Part shown: positions 35,573-48,622 of the stretch, one piece after another | How the letters are laid out: each line of letters starts with the position of its first letter | How positions within the stretch are numbered: position 1 is the stretch's first letter | DNA from: Enchytraeus crypticus | Lineage: Eukaryota; Annelida; Clitellata; Enchytraeida; Enchytraeidae | Reading direction: 5' to 3' | DNA: 64,000 nt | Assembly (NCBI GenBank): GCA_905160935.1 | Contig: CAJHZI010000481.1 | Span: forward strand, 2,248,501-2,312,500 | The notes under the pieces: generated by a model | What the model saw: the letters and a program-made list of their open reading frames with translations, nothing else | The model's database searches: none | Told to the model about the DNA's origin: nothing | Position numbers and translations under genes: made by a program

Positions 35573-35720
35573 TTTCTCTTTATGCTATTAGACAAATTCC
35601 ATGGCCGGATGGACAGCACACTTGCCCGAGAAGCAGGAACCTATCGGTGCGAATCCCAACCAAACCGTCTCTGACATCTCTTGTGATACGGAAACAGACG
35701 TTAAACTTAGCTTTAGCATG
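35573..35720 (+). repeat. SINE-B (second tRNA-derived family)
   Basis: GGTGCGAATCCCAACC (B-box-like), then CTCTGACATCTCTTGTGATA and CGGAAACAGACGTTAAACTT. The tail resembles that of SINE-A (GAC-TTAAC-TTAGCTTT) but the head differs. Second copy at 38585-38682. Confidence 0.6.
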
Positions 35721-37140
35721 CTTGCTTCTAAAACAGGAATGTTACATTTTGCGAGGGCTTAACAAAAAACCGATCAGAGACTCAGCATCAGAAATAATTC
35801 AGGACTTAAAAATCCTCACCTAACCTGTAGATGATGGTATGAAATAAGTACTATCATGGAATCATGACAAAAACTGGATTTTTTATGACCTACTCTTAAA
35901 TCTACATTAGCAAAGTATTTTACACACACGTATATATAATCATTTAGTCTTAGAGAAATTTGTTTCATACGGTATAAATGTATACACGAAAGCTAATGAA
36001 ATCTAGTATAATGAGGTCCTCCCATTCAGTAAAATGAGTTTTCCAAGAGCTCGTTTATTAAGATATTGCGAGATGTTATGTACACTATGTCAGTCAATAG
36101 TCCATTGCAATAGTCACATAATTAGAATCAATCTACATTTAAATTCCATCTCCTCAGGCAGCATGACCAGAGAAACATCACAATCATCAATCAATCAATG
36201 CTATATTTCAAATCCACTTCAGCATTTGATCACAACCTACAGCACAACTGTCCAGCATAGGCTAGGACGAATAGAAAAATTATATTCACTAAACTATACG
36301 TGTTGTTAAGAAGCATCTGATTGTAGCCACGTAAAATTGTTTCGGCATTATCTACGGTTACACCAACTAATTGCTGAATTTCTAATTTGCAGACATCTAG
36401 AATGTGAAGTGACTCGCGGCTTTACGCAAGATTTTCCAAAAGGAGGTTCATTACAACATATGCTTATTGATTGATTGCTACTTACCAAGATTATTAAATG
36501 GTGTCGAATGCGTTGCTTAAAATATATTATATTGATTATTAAATATAGAATGTGTAATGCTTAAATATTTAACGTCCATTTCTCTTAAGGAGAGACAAAC
36601 AGAGACATTAAAAGTAAACAAATGAAAAAGAATCAATACAAATAAAAAGTTTAGGTTATATAGGGACTGAAGAGGCTAATGCAGTAATAAAATCAAAATC
36701 ATCAGGAAAGTTTTGTGCACTACAGAACATACACAAATAAATATATCTAACGCAAAATAAGCTATTTTTACGCAAAGAATCTCTTCTAATATAAATTATT
36801 TCAGCAATGTTAATGTACTGCAAATGTTTCATTTCAATTAAAAATAAGCTTGCATGGCGTTAAGTAGAAAAACAAGAAGTGAAAATCATGATGAAAACAG
36901 TGTCCGGAGATATTAAACACACAGCACCGACGTAGCGGCAATGTCATGCAAGAGCACAATTAAAAGTATGCCGGCAATAATCACAATCAAACTATTTACA
37001 TAAAGGTGTGCACTAGAGAAGCACCAGTGACAATCAACAGGGATGAAAGGGAGCCTACTCTGTACAGAAAATCCGGTTATAACCGGTTACCTGCAACATA
37101 TAAACAACATAACATTACAGTGACTCAGTCGAAGTAACTT
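35721..37140. other. Intergenic between convergent TMEM272 and HMMR genes
   Basis: AT-rich with no recognisable gene. The 91-codon frame at 36034-36309 lacks similarity or splice context that I can see. Confidence 0.4.
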
Positions 37141-37146
37141 TACAGA

Positions 37147-37148
37147 AC

Positions 37149-37173
<25 letters not shown>
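37147..37173. repeat. (GA)n microsatellite
   Basis: About 24 bp of GA at the 5' side of a SINE-A copy. Confidence 0.9.
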
Positions 37174-37177
<4 letters not shown>

Positions 37178-37179
<2 letters not shown>

Positions 37180-37308
37180 TTGACATCGCCACTGGCTGCA
37201 GTCGGTAAGATACTCGACCGCAGATCAGTATGTGCAGGGTTCAAGTCCTGGGCTCGTCCATCAATGACATCGCTTTCGAGTGAGGAAACTGAAGTTAACA
37301 TTAACTTT
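37178..37308 (+). repeat. SINE-A with inverted 5' head
   Basis: GACATCGCCACTGGCTGCA is the reverse complement of the head and joins forward GTCGGTAAGATACTCGACCG. The rest (GGGTTCAAGTCCTGGGCTCG, tail) is normal. Confidence 0.8.
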
Positions 37309-37509
37309 TTTAGCATTATATAACTCCTGCGCATATTTCTATCCTCTACTATTCTCTTCACATCAACACACAAATTAGCAAATCATCTAGCATCCCAAAT
37401 CTCAGTCTTCCTCTAATTTTTTGCTTCCATTACCTTATTTGGTAAACAAAACGCATTGACTAAATATAAACTTTAGCAATGAACTACACATAAAAAGTTT
37501 AATTAAATC

Positions 37510-37740
37510 ATCTCCCTTAGTGCACTGCCTACTGGCGGGTCCATGGTATATAACGCCTCAACTCTTCTCCGTCTTCCATCTTTCTCTTCATTTCCACATA
37601 TGAGTGGGTCTTTAAACATCTAACATACCTAATCTCGGCCTGCCCCTGCCTCTTTTTCCTTCTATGACCTCTATTAATAGTCCTTCCCCCCTTAGAATGT
37701 GTCCTATCCAACTCTTTTTTCCTATTTCTTAATGCATTTA
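37510..37740 (-). pseudogene. LINE family E 3' fragment
   Basis: Minus strand gives MINALRNRKKELDRTHSKGG-like text and DMEDG-type variants ending LRRYIPWTRQ, then a stop in GTGCACTAAGGGAGA. It abuts the 3' end of the HMMR terminal exon. Confidence 0.75.
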
Positions 37741-37823
37741 TCAATTAACTATTTTTATTATGAAATGATCTATTTTATCATAAATAACATAAATATAAAA
37801 ACGAAAGAATAAATCCTCAGTAC

Positions 37824-38022
37824 CATCTCTCAACGGAGCCAGTGACAGGCGTGCATCGTTCTCCTTAGACTCTACGTTGCTGACTCGTGAAGCATTGGTC
37901 GTCGTCAGGAAAGCTTTTGAAGGATCGAATCTTCTCCTTCCCTCTAGAGCATCCAACCTCTCCGCTAGTTTAGCAACCTGTCTCTTAGCCTTCGCCTCCT
38001 TCTCACGCAATTCTTCAACTTC
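37824..38022 (-). CDS. HMMR: HMMR exon 12 (FDPSKAF, KEN box)
   Basis: Acceptor [45 protein letters not shown] and [18 protein letters not shown] follow the human order FDPSKAF, ESKEN, LKTPLKEG. Either spliced at GATG/gtactg (37824) to an unseen last exon, or read through to the TGA at 37741 with a low-complexity end (FFRFYIYVIYDKID). Confidence 0.85.
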
Positions 38023-41000
38023 CTGATGTCAGCATTACACACAATTAGATTACATTACATCATTACACACAATTCTAAATTTAATTAACTTGTATTTGTG
38101 TCCTCTAGTTCTGTTATTATTTGCTAATTGAAACAAATTGTTAAAATTTACTTTACTGAAACCATTAAGCATCTTATAAACTTCTATTAAATCGCCTCTA
38201 ACCCTTCTCTCTTCTAAAGATAACAATCCAGTACATTTTAAGCGATTTTCATAATGACATTACTACATTTCTTAATTATTCTTGTTTAATCTCTATTACT
38301 CTATTTTTGCGTATCTCAATCTCAACCTTTATCTAATTCACTTGTAATATTTTCTAAAAAGTCAATTAAATTATTAGTCTATTACTTTTCTATTAATACT
38401 TCACACCTTTCCCTACAACACTGTATATACTTATCATATCTATTTTTAAATTGATTGACAGATTCGGCCTCAACGACCTCCTCTGGCAGTCTGTTCCAAA
38501 CACCAACAACTCTCTGACTGAAATTTTTTTTGCGTATCTCAAGCCTACTTCTATCTTGCAACTTCTTCTAATACAATTGCTGACCTGGTTGCAGGATGCT
38601 CGAAATTGGCTACTTTCGAATCCCAATCGAACCGACTCTGATAGTATCCCTGGAGATACGGACAGTGACATTAAATGTTGATTTATAAAGCTACAGCGGC
38701 ATCAATAAAAGCATATACATATAGCCCATATCAAGATCAGAATCTACCCTTAAATTCAAGGTTAACTAGGGTATGGATACGAATAGACCTTCTTCCATCC
38801 TCTCTGTCCCACACGGTTATATAGCCTATATAAATTATTTAAAATCACTACGGAACTCAAACAAACGAAAATCGAATATGGTAAACATAAATCAGACCTT
38901 CTTGAGGTTCAAATTGTCTTCCTTGAGCTTCATCACATGATGAATCTTCTGCTTCTGGTTCTGATGACCGAGCAGACGCGCGTAGTTCTTGCTCAGTTTC
39001 TCCAGTTCTTGCTGAGCGTTTCTGCTCTGACCCTCCAACAGCAATCTCTCCTGCTCGTAGGCCTGCAGCTCCTCCTGCAGCAGACAAACAATAGCTGTGC
39101 TTAGTCATCAGGCAATAATAGCTATGCCTAATCACCAGGCAATAATAGCTATGCCTAATCACCAGGAAATAATAGCTGTGCTTAGTCACCAGGCAATAAT
39201 AGCTGTGCTTAGTCACCAGGCAATATTAGCTGTGTTTAGTCACCAGGCAGTAATATCTGTGCTTAGTCACCAGGCAATACTAGCTATGCTTAATCACCAG
39301 AAAATAATAGCTGTGCTTAGTCACCAGGCAATAATAGCCTTGCTTAATCACCAGGCAATAATAGCCTTGCTTAATCACCAGGCAATAATAGCTATGCTTA
39401 ATCAACAGGCAATTATTAAGATGTTTCGACCAAAATAAAGTGAAATTTAACTGTCATCGTTGTAAAAGATAATCATAATCACTATAATCATCTTCCCTTA
39501 AAGCCTAGTTTAACCAGGATCGGGACTAAGAAAATTTTGTAGCAATTTATGATCACCAACCCAATGCTCTTTCTAGCAATGGATAATAGATATTAAGGAA
39601 AATATTTAGCAAATACTATTAAATAACTGAAAATCGAACATAATCATATTTATTGCATAAATGTTTAGGTGATCATTTAATTAATTAACAATAACTCTTA
39701 GCAAAGAGTACACAAGGCCACAAAGTAGCACAAGAAAGTCAGACCTTGAAAGGTTGCACCATAGTCCACAGGTGCTCATACATACTCTTCCACCTGTACA
39801 AAATATTAAATACAACCGCTAAATTTTCTGCATTTATGCAACGCGCTACGATACTTCAAAATTAAAAATCTGTATTAGTAAATTAATTAATGCGCGAAGG
39901 AGTTGTAACAAATGATTTCACAGAATAATGATGATATTTTCTAAAATATTCTCTTTCGTCACTCAATTGTATCTTCACAACTAACAAAAAAGAGTTTGAG
40001 TATTATAATAGTTATTATATCATTCAAAAATTAAATATAATATTTTACTCTGATATGTAAATCAAATGTTCAAATTTATTTGAAAGAAAAGAATTCTTAC
40101 CTCTCGGATTCTTCCATTACTTTTTGAACATCAGCAGAAGGTTTCTGATTCTCCAGCTCTTGTTTTAAGTTCTCTATTTCCCTTCTGTATCGATCTTTCG
40201 TTGACTTCATCTGATCGGTCGATCTATTGCAACAAAATTCATATTTTGCAAATTGATCAAGGTATAATAGCGCAATGCTAATATACGCAATCATAAAATT
40301 TATTTTTAATTGAGTTTTCTGGTTTAAGCCAAAGGCTCAAAAACGACATTTTTAAAATTGTTGATCAACTTTTTTATTTGCCATTCAACATGTTGGTAAT
40401 AGATTGCTCTAAGTGAAAGAGCGAGATAGAGAGCATACTGTAAAGTAGGAATAAGTGCTTTGGACTAGTCAATTGATAGAACAGTTGAGACTAGAGAGAA
40501 AGTGTACTTCTGCAAAATGGAAACCAGCTTTGATGTAGGCAGCAAATAAGCCGTTACATTAGGGAGAGTCTACTTTGCATTTCTCAATCAATTCAATAAA
40601 GTAGTTATTGATTGCAGCAGCTGATAATCAAGAAACTGATAATCAAGATCCAGACTTATCATCCAAGATTAAGCAACATTGAAATCAGATTACAAAGTAA
40701 CATTTAAGTATCAACATCTTAGCACTTACTCCTTCATCTGCTGTCGTAATCTTTCTTCCAGCTCAGCTACTTCTCTACAAATAGTTATAAAAATTTTATT
40801 AGTTGTAAAATTCAAACTTTTCATCAAAGATTTTCAAACTTGACGATAAAATAAATATTCAAAAAATGTAATTGAAACTAAAGAAGAGCTCAACAATTCT
40901 TCAGAAAAATTGTACAATATTTACAACTGGGCTGGATCACAAGAAGCCAAATCAACGATGTCAAATCCTCCAGATGTGGCTCTAAAAAATCTTTGAACTG

Positions 41001-44000
41001 ATTATCTGGATTTTGGATTTGCAACGTTTATAGTATTTATGCACATCGGCTCGGGTTTTGTTTCATATTGCTCATATTCATATTCAGGAGAAGTTGCACT
41101 CAAATTAATTATTGTTAAAATAAAAAAGTAAACATGTTCACAATAAATATATATTACTCAGTTTACTTAACTAATGATTCAGTGCAACATTTGGCATTAT
41201 AATATAAGTTTACTCTTTTGTTTATTTATGTTATAAATAAATAATAATAACTAATAATAAAAATGAATACTACATTAAGGTAGTCACGATACAGAAAATA
41301 CAACAATAGTAAACTTTAAACATTCGGGAAATATCAATATTCAGTAATTGTAAAACAAAAATGCTTTAAAAACAGAAAAGGTATTAAGCGAGACAGAATA
41401 AAACTACACAAACCCATTCATCTGCTCTAGTTTCCGAGTGAATCTATCTTTGCAAGATCTAATATCTTCCTTAGATTTTTCCTCAGTTGATGCAATCCTC
41501 TGCTCTAAGCTGGTTTTCTCTGATGAGACTGCATTCAATCTCGCTTCTAGCTCATCCCTCATTCTAGAAATAACAACAACGGACTTCTGATCATAATTAC
41601 AATTATTCCAGCTATTTTAGGATAAATTTATTTATCCCAATACTGTAACTATATTAGTGAGTTATAAACCAGTCGTATTATCTACTTGCTAAATTCTTAA
41701 TTATATTATATATTTGTGAATCCTATTTAGCAGAGCTGCACCCTTAAGTAATTGTTATTACTCTCATTATAAAGCAAGTTTATAAGCATGTAACTTCTCA
41801 AATGATAACCAATACCGTAATAACAAACGTGTTGTGTTCAGCACATGCTAATCCTGATGTGCTATTTCTATGCATTATAATTACTAGTGTCAATGGCTTA
41901 ATATAAGAATATACTACCAAGATGATGACATCATATTTATATAGCTATACTTAAATACATTTGGCTGGAGTCAGTGGCGATGTTGGTAAGATATATTCGA
42001 CCGCAGATCAGTATGTGCGGGGTTCATATCCTGGGCTCGCTCGTCACTAAAACCACTTTCGAGTGATGAAACTAACGTTAACATTAGTTCTTTGACATTG
42101 TAGCATAGATTATGTTACACATAGAATTTCTTTTAACTTTGATATAAAATTTAATGTGTACTTATTTATGTTTTTAATAGTGTTTGTTTAACAATGTCAA
42201 AGTATACCAAGTAAAAAACACAAGTATTATTTTACATAAGTATACTTAGAAGTACACTTAATTACTAATTATACTTATACTTAAACACTTATTATACTGA
42301 CATTAACTCTGTAAAGCACAGCCATACATAGACTTAGTCAAATTATGAGTCAATCTATTAGACGTCAGTACTTACGCGAGAAAGGCTTGATCACGGCTCA
42401 TCAGCTCCTGATGTAAATGCTCCGACAAAGCGCTGCTACGATTCCACTCAGCGTGATAGTGAGACAGCTTTTCCTCCAGATGTCGACACTTATTCTGAGC
42501 TTCTTGATATTTAGCGGTGCTCGTTTCAACGCCTTTAAAAAACTTCTGATTTCTTCTTTCAAGCATCGCAATCTTCTCCAGACTCTCCTTCAATTTCTGC
42601 TGAGCCTCGTCACGCTCTGTTCCAATAGAGACAACGTTACAATTTAACAATGAAAGCGACTGTCTGCAAGTTTCCAAAGCCGAATTCATTTCTTCTGCTT
42701 CTTTCTGCAGCATCTTCAACTCATTGCTTGTAGATTGCAGACTAGATTCCTTCTCAGCCAGTTGAAGCTTTAAAGCTCGGACCTCCTCATAAGAGCATTC
42801 AAGCTTTAAAGTGAATTCACTAACGATCTTTTCGCGTCTCTCAATCTCGATTCTTAATGATATCGTCAATTCATTCTTCTGTTTGCTGAACTCTTTATTT
42901 AGTTTCTCTTCTTTTTCCTTAGCATCTTCTTCAAACCTTGCATGTTCATCATCAATCCTTAGCCGTTCAAACTCTAAAGTGTCGACCTGCTTGCGTAAAC
43001 TAGTGCAGACATCCTTTTGTTCTGCTAATTCCTCAGAAACCATTTCTAGTTGAGACGTTATTTCTCTAACCTCCCGTGACTTCACGCTTACTGCATCCTT
43101 CAGCTGCTTCAACTCACTCTGCATTTGATCCACCTCAAGAGATTTCTTGCTTTCCATGCAAACTGCTTCCTCTACCTTCGCTTCCATCTCTAAATTCTTC
43201 TCCTTTAAGGTCGCAATCATTTCGCGAGATTCTTGCTCATATTCAGATTTACTTTGTATCAGTTGATCTCGATCTTTGCGAAGATTTTCCGTTTCGACTT
43301 TCAGTCGTTCGCAAGCCCTCTCTGTCGAGCTAAGCTTTGACTGGAGCTCCTTTTCTAAAGCTACCTTACTGGCCAGTTCAGCAGTAATTTCTTTACGCAA
43401 GTCTTCCATTTCTGAAACAGCGTTACGCATGCTGTCACTATGTTTGTTCTCTAGGCGTTCTCTATCGGTTCGCTCGTCCTTTAGATTCTGCATCAACTGC
43501 TTTATTTTCTCTTGAGAATCGCCCAATTCTGCAGTCAAATCAACTTTTTCTTGATTTAATTGAGAAAGGTTGCGACGCAATACTTCTAGATCCTGTTTCA
43601 GTTCTTCTACTTGCTGTTCGTACTGTTCCCTAGCTGTGTCTGCATCTTCTCTCGTAATAGTCAGCTGATTACTGGCCTCGCGAATACGAACACTGAATAA
43701 TTCTTTTTCCTGTTCATGTTCAGCACGTTCTCGTTGTACTTCCTTCTGCAATGTTGCCATTTTCTGTTGAATTTCTTCAACCTTATGCAACAGTTCTTCT
43801 TCTTTCTGCATATATAATGTCTTGCAAGAATTCAAATCAACCCAAAGTGTCTGAATTTTACAGTCCTTTTCTGATAAAGCATCACTGTGTGCTGTGGCTA
43901 ATTTCTTCATAACATCAGTGGCTTCATTAAGACTGGCAGTTAAAGTAACTCGCTCCTCTTCCAATTCTTTTAGTTTACTTTGCATGTCAGACTCCTGACA

Positions 44001-47000
44001 TTTTACATGTTCTTCAAGTTGTTGTATTGTAACAGACGAAGAAACAATCTGAGATGAAATATTCTCGTTTAATTCTGCAAGAGTTTCATTCTGCTCCAAC
44101 AACTCCTCCCTAGAAGCAGTAATCTCCATCAATGCTGCTTCAAGATTTCTATTTTTATCCATAAGATTCTGCAAAGTCTCTTCCAAGTAACTGTTATCAC
44201 AGATTAATTGGTCTAATTTTGGCAAAATTTCTTCACATGTCGTCTTTGCGCTCTTTAACTCTTCACGGCAATCTGCGAGTTCCATTGCACTGGCTTTCAG
44301 TTCACTTTCCAGCTTAGCCTTAGACTCCAGCAGAAATTCCTCGGACACCTTCAGCATTCTAATATCATCCGTAAGCCTATTGTTGTCTTCCAAAAATGTA
44401 TTGGCACGAATTTCAAACTCAGAATTCACTGCGTTCAGTTCATCCAGTTTATCGGTCAGAGACGTTATGTCTTTGTTTAACTTCTCATACTTTTCCATCA
44501 ACTCAGCCTTTTCCATGCTTGTTTCTTCCAGTTTCTGCTTCGTTTCTGTCAGTGCAACCTGGCTCTGCATTATTTCATCTTCAAGAACACTCTTCTCATT
44601 AGAAACTTTGTCGAGTTTCTCCTCTAATTCTAATTTTGAAGCCATAATGGTTTCATGTATTTCAGTCAAATCTTTCATTTGAGTAGTTATATTTATAACA
44701 GATGTCTCTGCTTCGGACAAACGTTCATGCAACTGGGTATTTTCACTGGAAACATTTTCAATCTTACTTTCCAGGTCAGCCACTTTCAAACCCTCCTCAG
44801 CTAGCTTATTTTCGACCTGTGCTTTGTCGTCCGCTTGTAATTTAATTTCAGCCTCGATTTTGAGATTTTCGTTCTCTAGATGCTGAATTCGATTAAGCAA
44901 AAGCGACTTTTCTGCAACTGCTCCACTCAAATGAATATTTACATCATTCAATGCATCTTCAGTTTCTTTAAGGCTTGACTTGGCAACCTGTAAAGTTTCA
45001 TCAAGTTTAACATTATCATCTCGAACATTCTGCAGCTCAGCCTGAAGATTCTCGAGATCAGCTTTAGCACAATCTCTATCAGTAACGATGACATTAATTT
45101 CTCTTTCCAGCTCTGCATTTCTATCAAACAGAACATTCTTTTCAGTTGTGGCTATTTGCAGTTGAACCGTCAAATCATCTACCTTCATTTTTAGTTCCGT
45201 CATTTCTCTAGTTTCTTTGTCCAGTTTCTCCATCAATTTAAATCTATCAAATTCATTCTGGGATTTCTCACTGGCGACGCTTATAAGTTGTTTATTTAAC
45301 TCAACAACCTGCAGCTTCAGTTCAGCCTCTGACTCGTACAAACGCCTCTTATCCTCTTCTAGATTTGAGATTTTCTCCATTAGATTTTCTTCTTTCTGAT
45401 CCAGCTCAACTTGTAATGTCTGCACTTCTCCCTGCAATCTAGATATCACATTATGCCTGTCTTCAATTTCTACTTGCAACTCACAGACTCTCACATTTTC
45501 GACTTTTAGAAGGTCTTCGGCTTCGTGAAACTGTCTTGTAGATTCTTCAAATTTAGATTTAAGATCTTCAATGATTTTAGAATTTGTTTCAGATTCTTGG
45601 TTTAACTGTTCTATGTTCTTTTCTCTAGCACACAACACTTCCTGTAAGCTTTCAGTAATGCGCAGTTTGCTGCTTAAATCTACTTCTAGTTTTTCAATAT
45701 CTGATGTCCTTTCATCGACAGAGCTTCGTAATTCCTTAATAACAGTCTGCTCTTTCTCTGAAATTAAAGTCAAATCTTGTATTACTTTCTCTTTCTCAAT
45801 TAACTCAGCCTGTAATTGTGTGACTCGCTCATCAGTACATCTGAGCTTACTGTTAAGCTCATCAATACTAGTTGAACGTTCACTTATAACTTTATCTAGC
45901 CCAGTTACATTGTCTTTCAGTTTCATTACTTGTACATCCAGATCTTCAATTCTCAAATCTTTCTCTCTCAGTTGATCCTTTAAATTACTGACAAAGGCAT
46001 TCTTTTCAGATTCTGTCATTTCCAATTGATTGATTTTACTATTTGCATCTGCTAACTCTGACAGAAGAGACGAGTTTTCCTTAGTTTTTTCTGACAGACA
46101 GCTTTCCAGTGTGACGTTTCTTGCAGTAGAATTTTTGATCTCACCCTGAAGCTGATTGGTCAGTTCTGAAGCTGTGCTCAATTCATTTTTCAACTCTGCG
46201 ATTTGTTCTGAGAATACAGCAGCATTCTGTTCAAATTCCACTATTAAAGCGCTTTTAACACGCATCTCTTCGTCCAGCGTATCCAGTTTTCTAACTAATT
46301 CAAGATTTTGCTCTTTCCCTGAATATTTTTCAGCCTTCAACTTGTTAATCATGTCAACAGCTTCGTTGTAATTCTTCTCAAGTTCTTTATTAGAGTTTGT
46401 AATGTCTTTCAATTGTTGTTTTTCGTTTGCCAGTTCATCCTTCAAATTGCCGATGCAATCCTTAAGTTGACCATTTTCAGACTCGAGTACCTTAATTCTT
46501 CCCAATGCAGCATCTAGACTGGCTTGAAAGTCACCCAACTGCTTTAGCTGATCTTCTAATTCAACAACACGACACTTTGAAGTTTCCAGCTGTGCCGAAA
46601 GTTCGTCGAAGTGCTTGAGACGTGTCTCTTGAACTTTAGCATTGCTCTGAGCCGTGTCTAACTTCGACTGGAGATCTCGGAGCTTGCTTTGAAATTCAGC
46701 TTTACTGATCTCAATTTCGTGTGATGAAGTTTCAACCTGCATTAACACAACATGAGGATATATATCAAAAGATGTTTAATAGAGATCATTGAGAAAAAAT
46801 TATTTCCTTCTCAAGTTTTGAGTACCTGAGAAAGATAACTACTATTTACTGCATTACAAGAAAAGTTGCACAAACATAATAAAATTAAAGCTCAATAACT
46901 TACACTTACAATAGAAATCTTTGCCACTTGCACAGAATGCAATTATATAATTAAATATTGAAAATACGCTAACAAATAACACTCTCATATATGTAGCTCT

Positions 47001-48576
47001 AACAAAGAATTTCATAGAAATGATTTAAACCATTGAATTCTGGCCTTTAGCATGGCCCAGAAGAATTATTCCTAATAATCTACAGAACAACTCAAAACTA
47101 CCTTAGCCTTTAGTACATCATTCACGCGTTGTTGCTCAGTGAGTTCTTTCTCGGCAGTGGTAACACTGGCGCTCAGAGAGGTGCGCTCTCTCACAACCTG
47201 CTGCAGTCGAGCATCTAGACGAGACACCTCCTCAGTCTTCTTCTGCACCGTCCGGTGCAGCTCATTCCGTTCCTGCACCACTGTGCGCATCTGTAGAGTA
47301 ATTAAAGCACAAGTAATACAATACTCAATATATGCGTAATAAAATTTCATCAATTTTAGAATCTCTTAATAGCGTAGGGGTAACGTCATGAAATTTAAAA
47401 TGACAGATACTAATTAGGTGAATGGAACCCTTGTGGGTTCGAATCCCAGCCGTGCTGATCTGAAAGTAAAATCTTGGACATTCACTGGACTGGTTATACA
47501 GAAAATAGTCTAAATTGCTTAACGGTTGAAACATGTGGTATTAAAAAGTGATAGATATCAACACAGTTAATCATTTCACTATAATGCGTATTTACTTTAA
47601 TCAAGTGTTAAATATGCAATAAGAACTATTCAGAACATAATGCCTGGAAAGACTTGTCTTAGACAATATAATCAAACCACTAAAAATAACCTGAGAACTT
47701 TGAAGGTTGACAAAGTACTGCTGTATTTACACCTCACCTATCTGTTACTCAAAACTCTCAATACTACAGCAGTTAAGTCAAAGAATATCTGCATCTATTA
47801 ATAGTCAGACTTCTCATATAGTACACATTTATGTATATCAAACTAGATGTAGTGGATTAAAATCCATCACAAGCCTATTTCAGACTGCACCAGTCTAGAA
47901 TAAGCTAATGTTTGAACATAGCTAATTAAATATGCACATTTAATTTTATTAATGACAAAATAATAACATTAAAAACTTCTCTCCAGTGTTCCAACATATA
48001 GCAGATTTGCAGTTGAGTGCATAACGAATGTCTAAATAACTCAATGTATAGAGCAGCACATATTGTCTGTTATGCAGTTTGAAATGGCTGTTCCTTACAT
48101 CGCTCAATTGATTCCCAGAAGAGTACATCACAGAGTATCATCTCAGACATTCTCAGTAATGGCATTATAATTCACAACATCGACAATGATCATTTCACTA
48201 TAATCATATAATGAGTGTTATGCTTTTTTACATATCCAATTAACTGATAAATTAATCTGTTTTAGACCACATAAGTAATTCCAACAAGTTAAGAGAATCA
48301 CAAGAGGGTTTATTCAAAGTCAATAGATGCTTTACATCAAAAGACATAGATAAATAAATGCAGAGCCAAGTTGTGCTAACAGAAAAAAACAAACGCTTAG
48401 GTACAACTGGTTACCAGCAATGTCTGACAATTTTAAAAGGACTTAAACTTCAACAAAATATGAACTTCTACTGCAGTCCCTCACGGGTTAGGGCTTGTCT
48501 GGTCACCCAGGTGTGAACAACATACTTTTATCAATGAAGCGTGTTACATTAGTAATTTATATGTATATTTTAGTAC

Positions 48577-48622
<46 letters not shown>

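Noticed and set aside
38857-39216. 119-codon minus frame joining the minisatellite to the exon-11 region.
   Set aside because: It is out of frame with the HMMR reading frame of exon 11 and is a shadow.
42417-46371. Many plus-strand open frames (up to 134 codons) opposite the giant HMMR exon.
   Set aside because: Ser/Phe-rich translations are the antisense shadow of a Glu/Lys-rich coiled coil.
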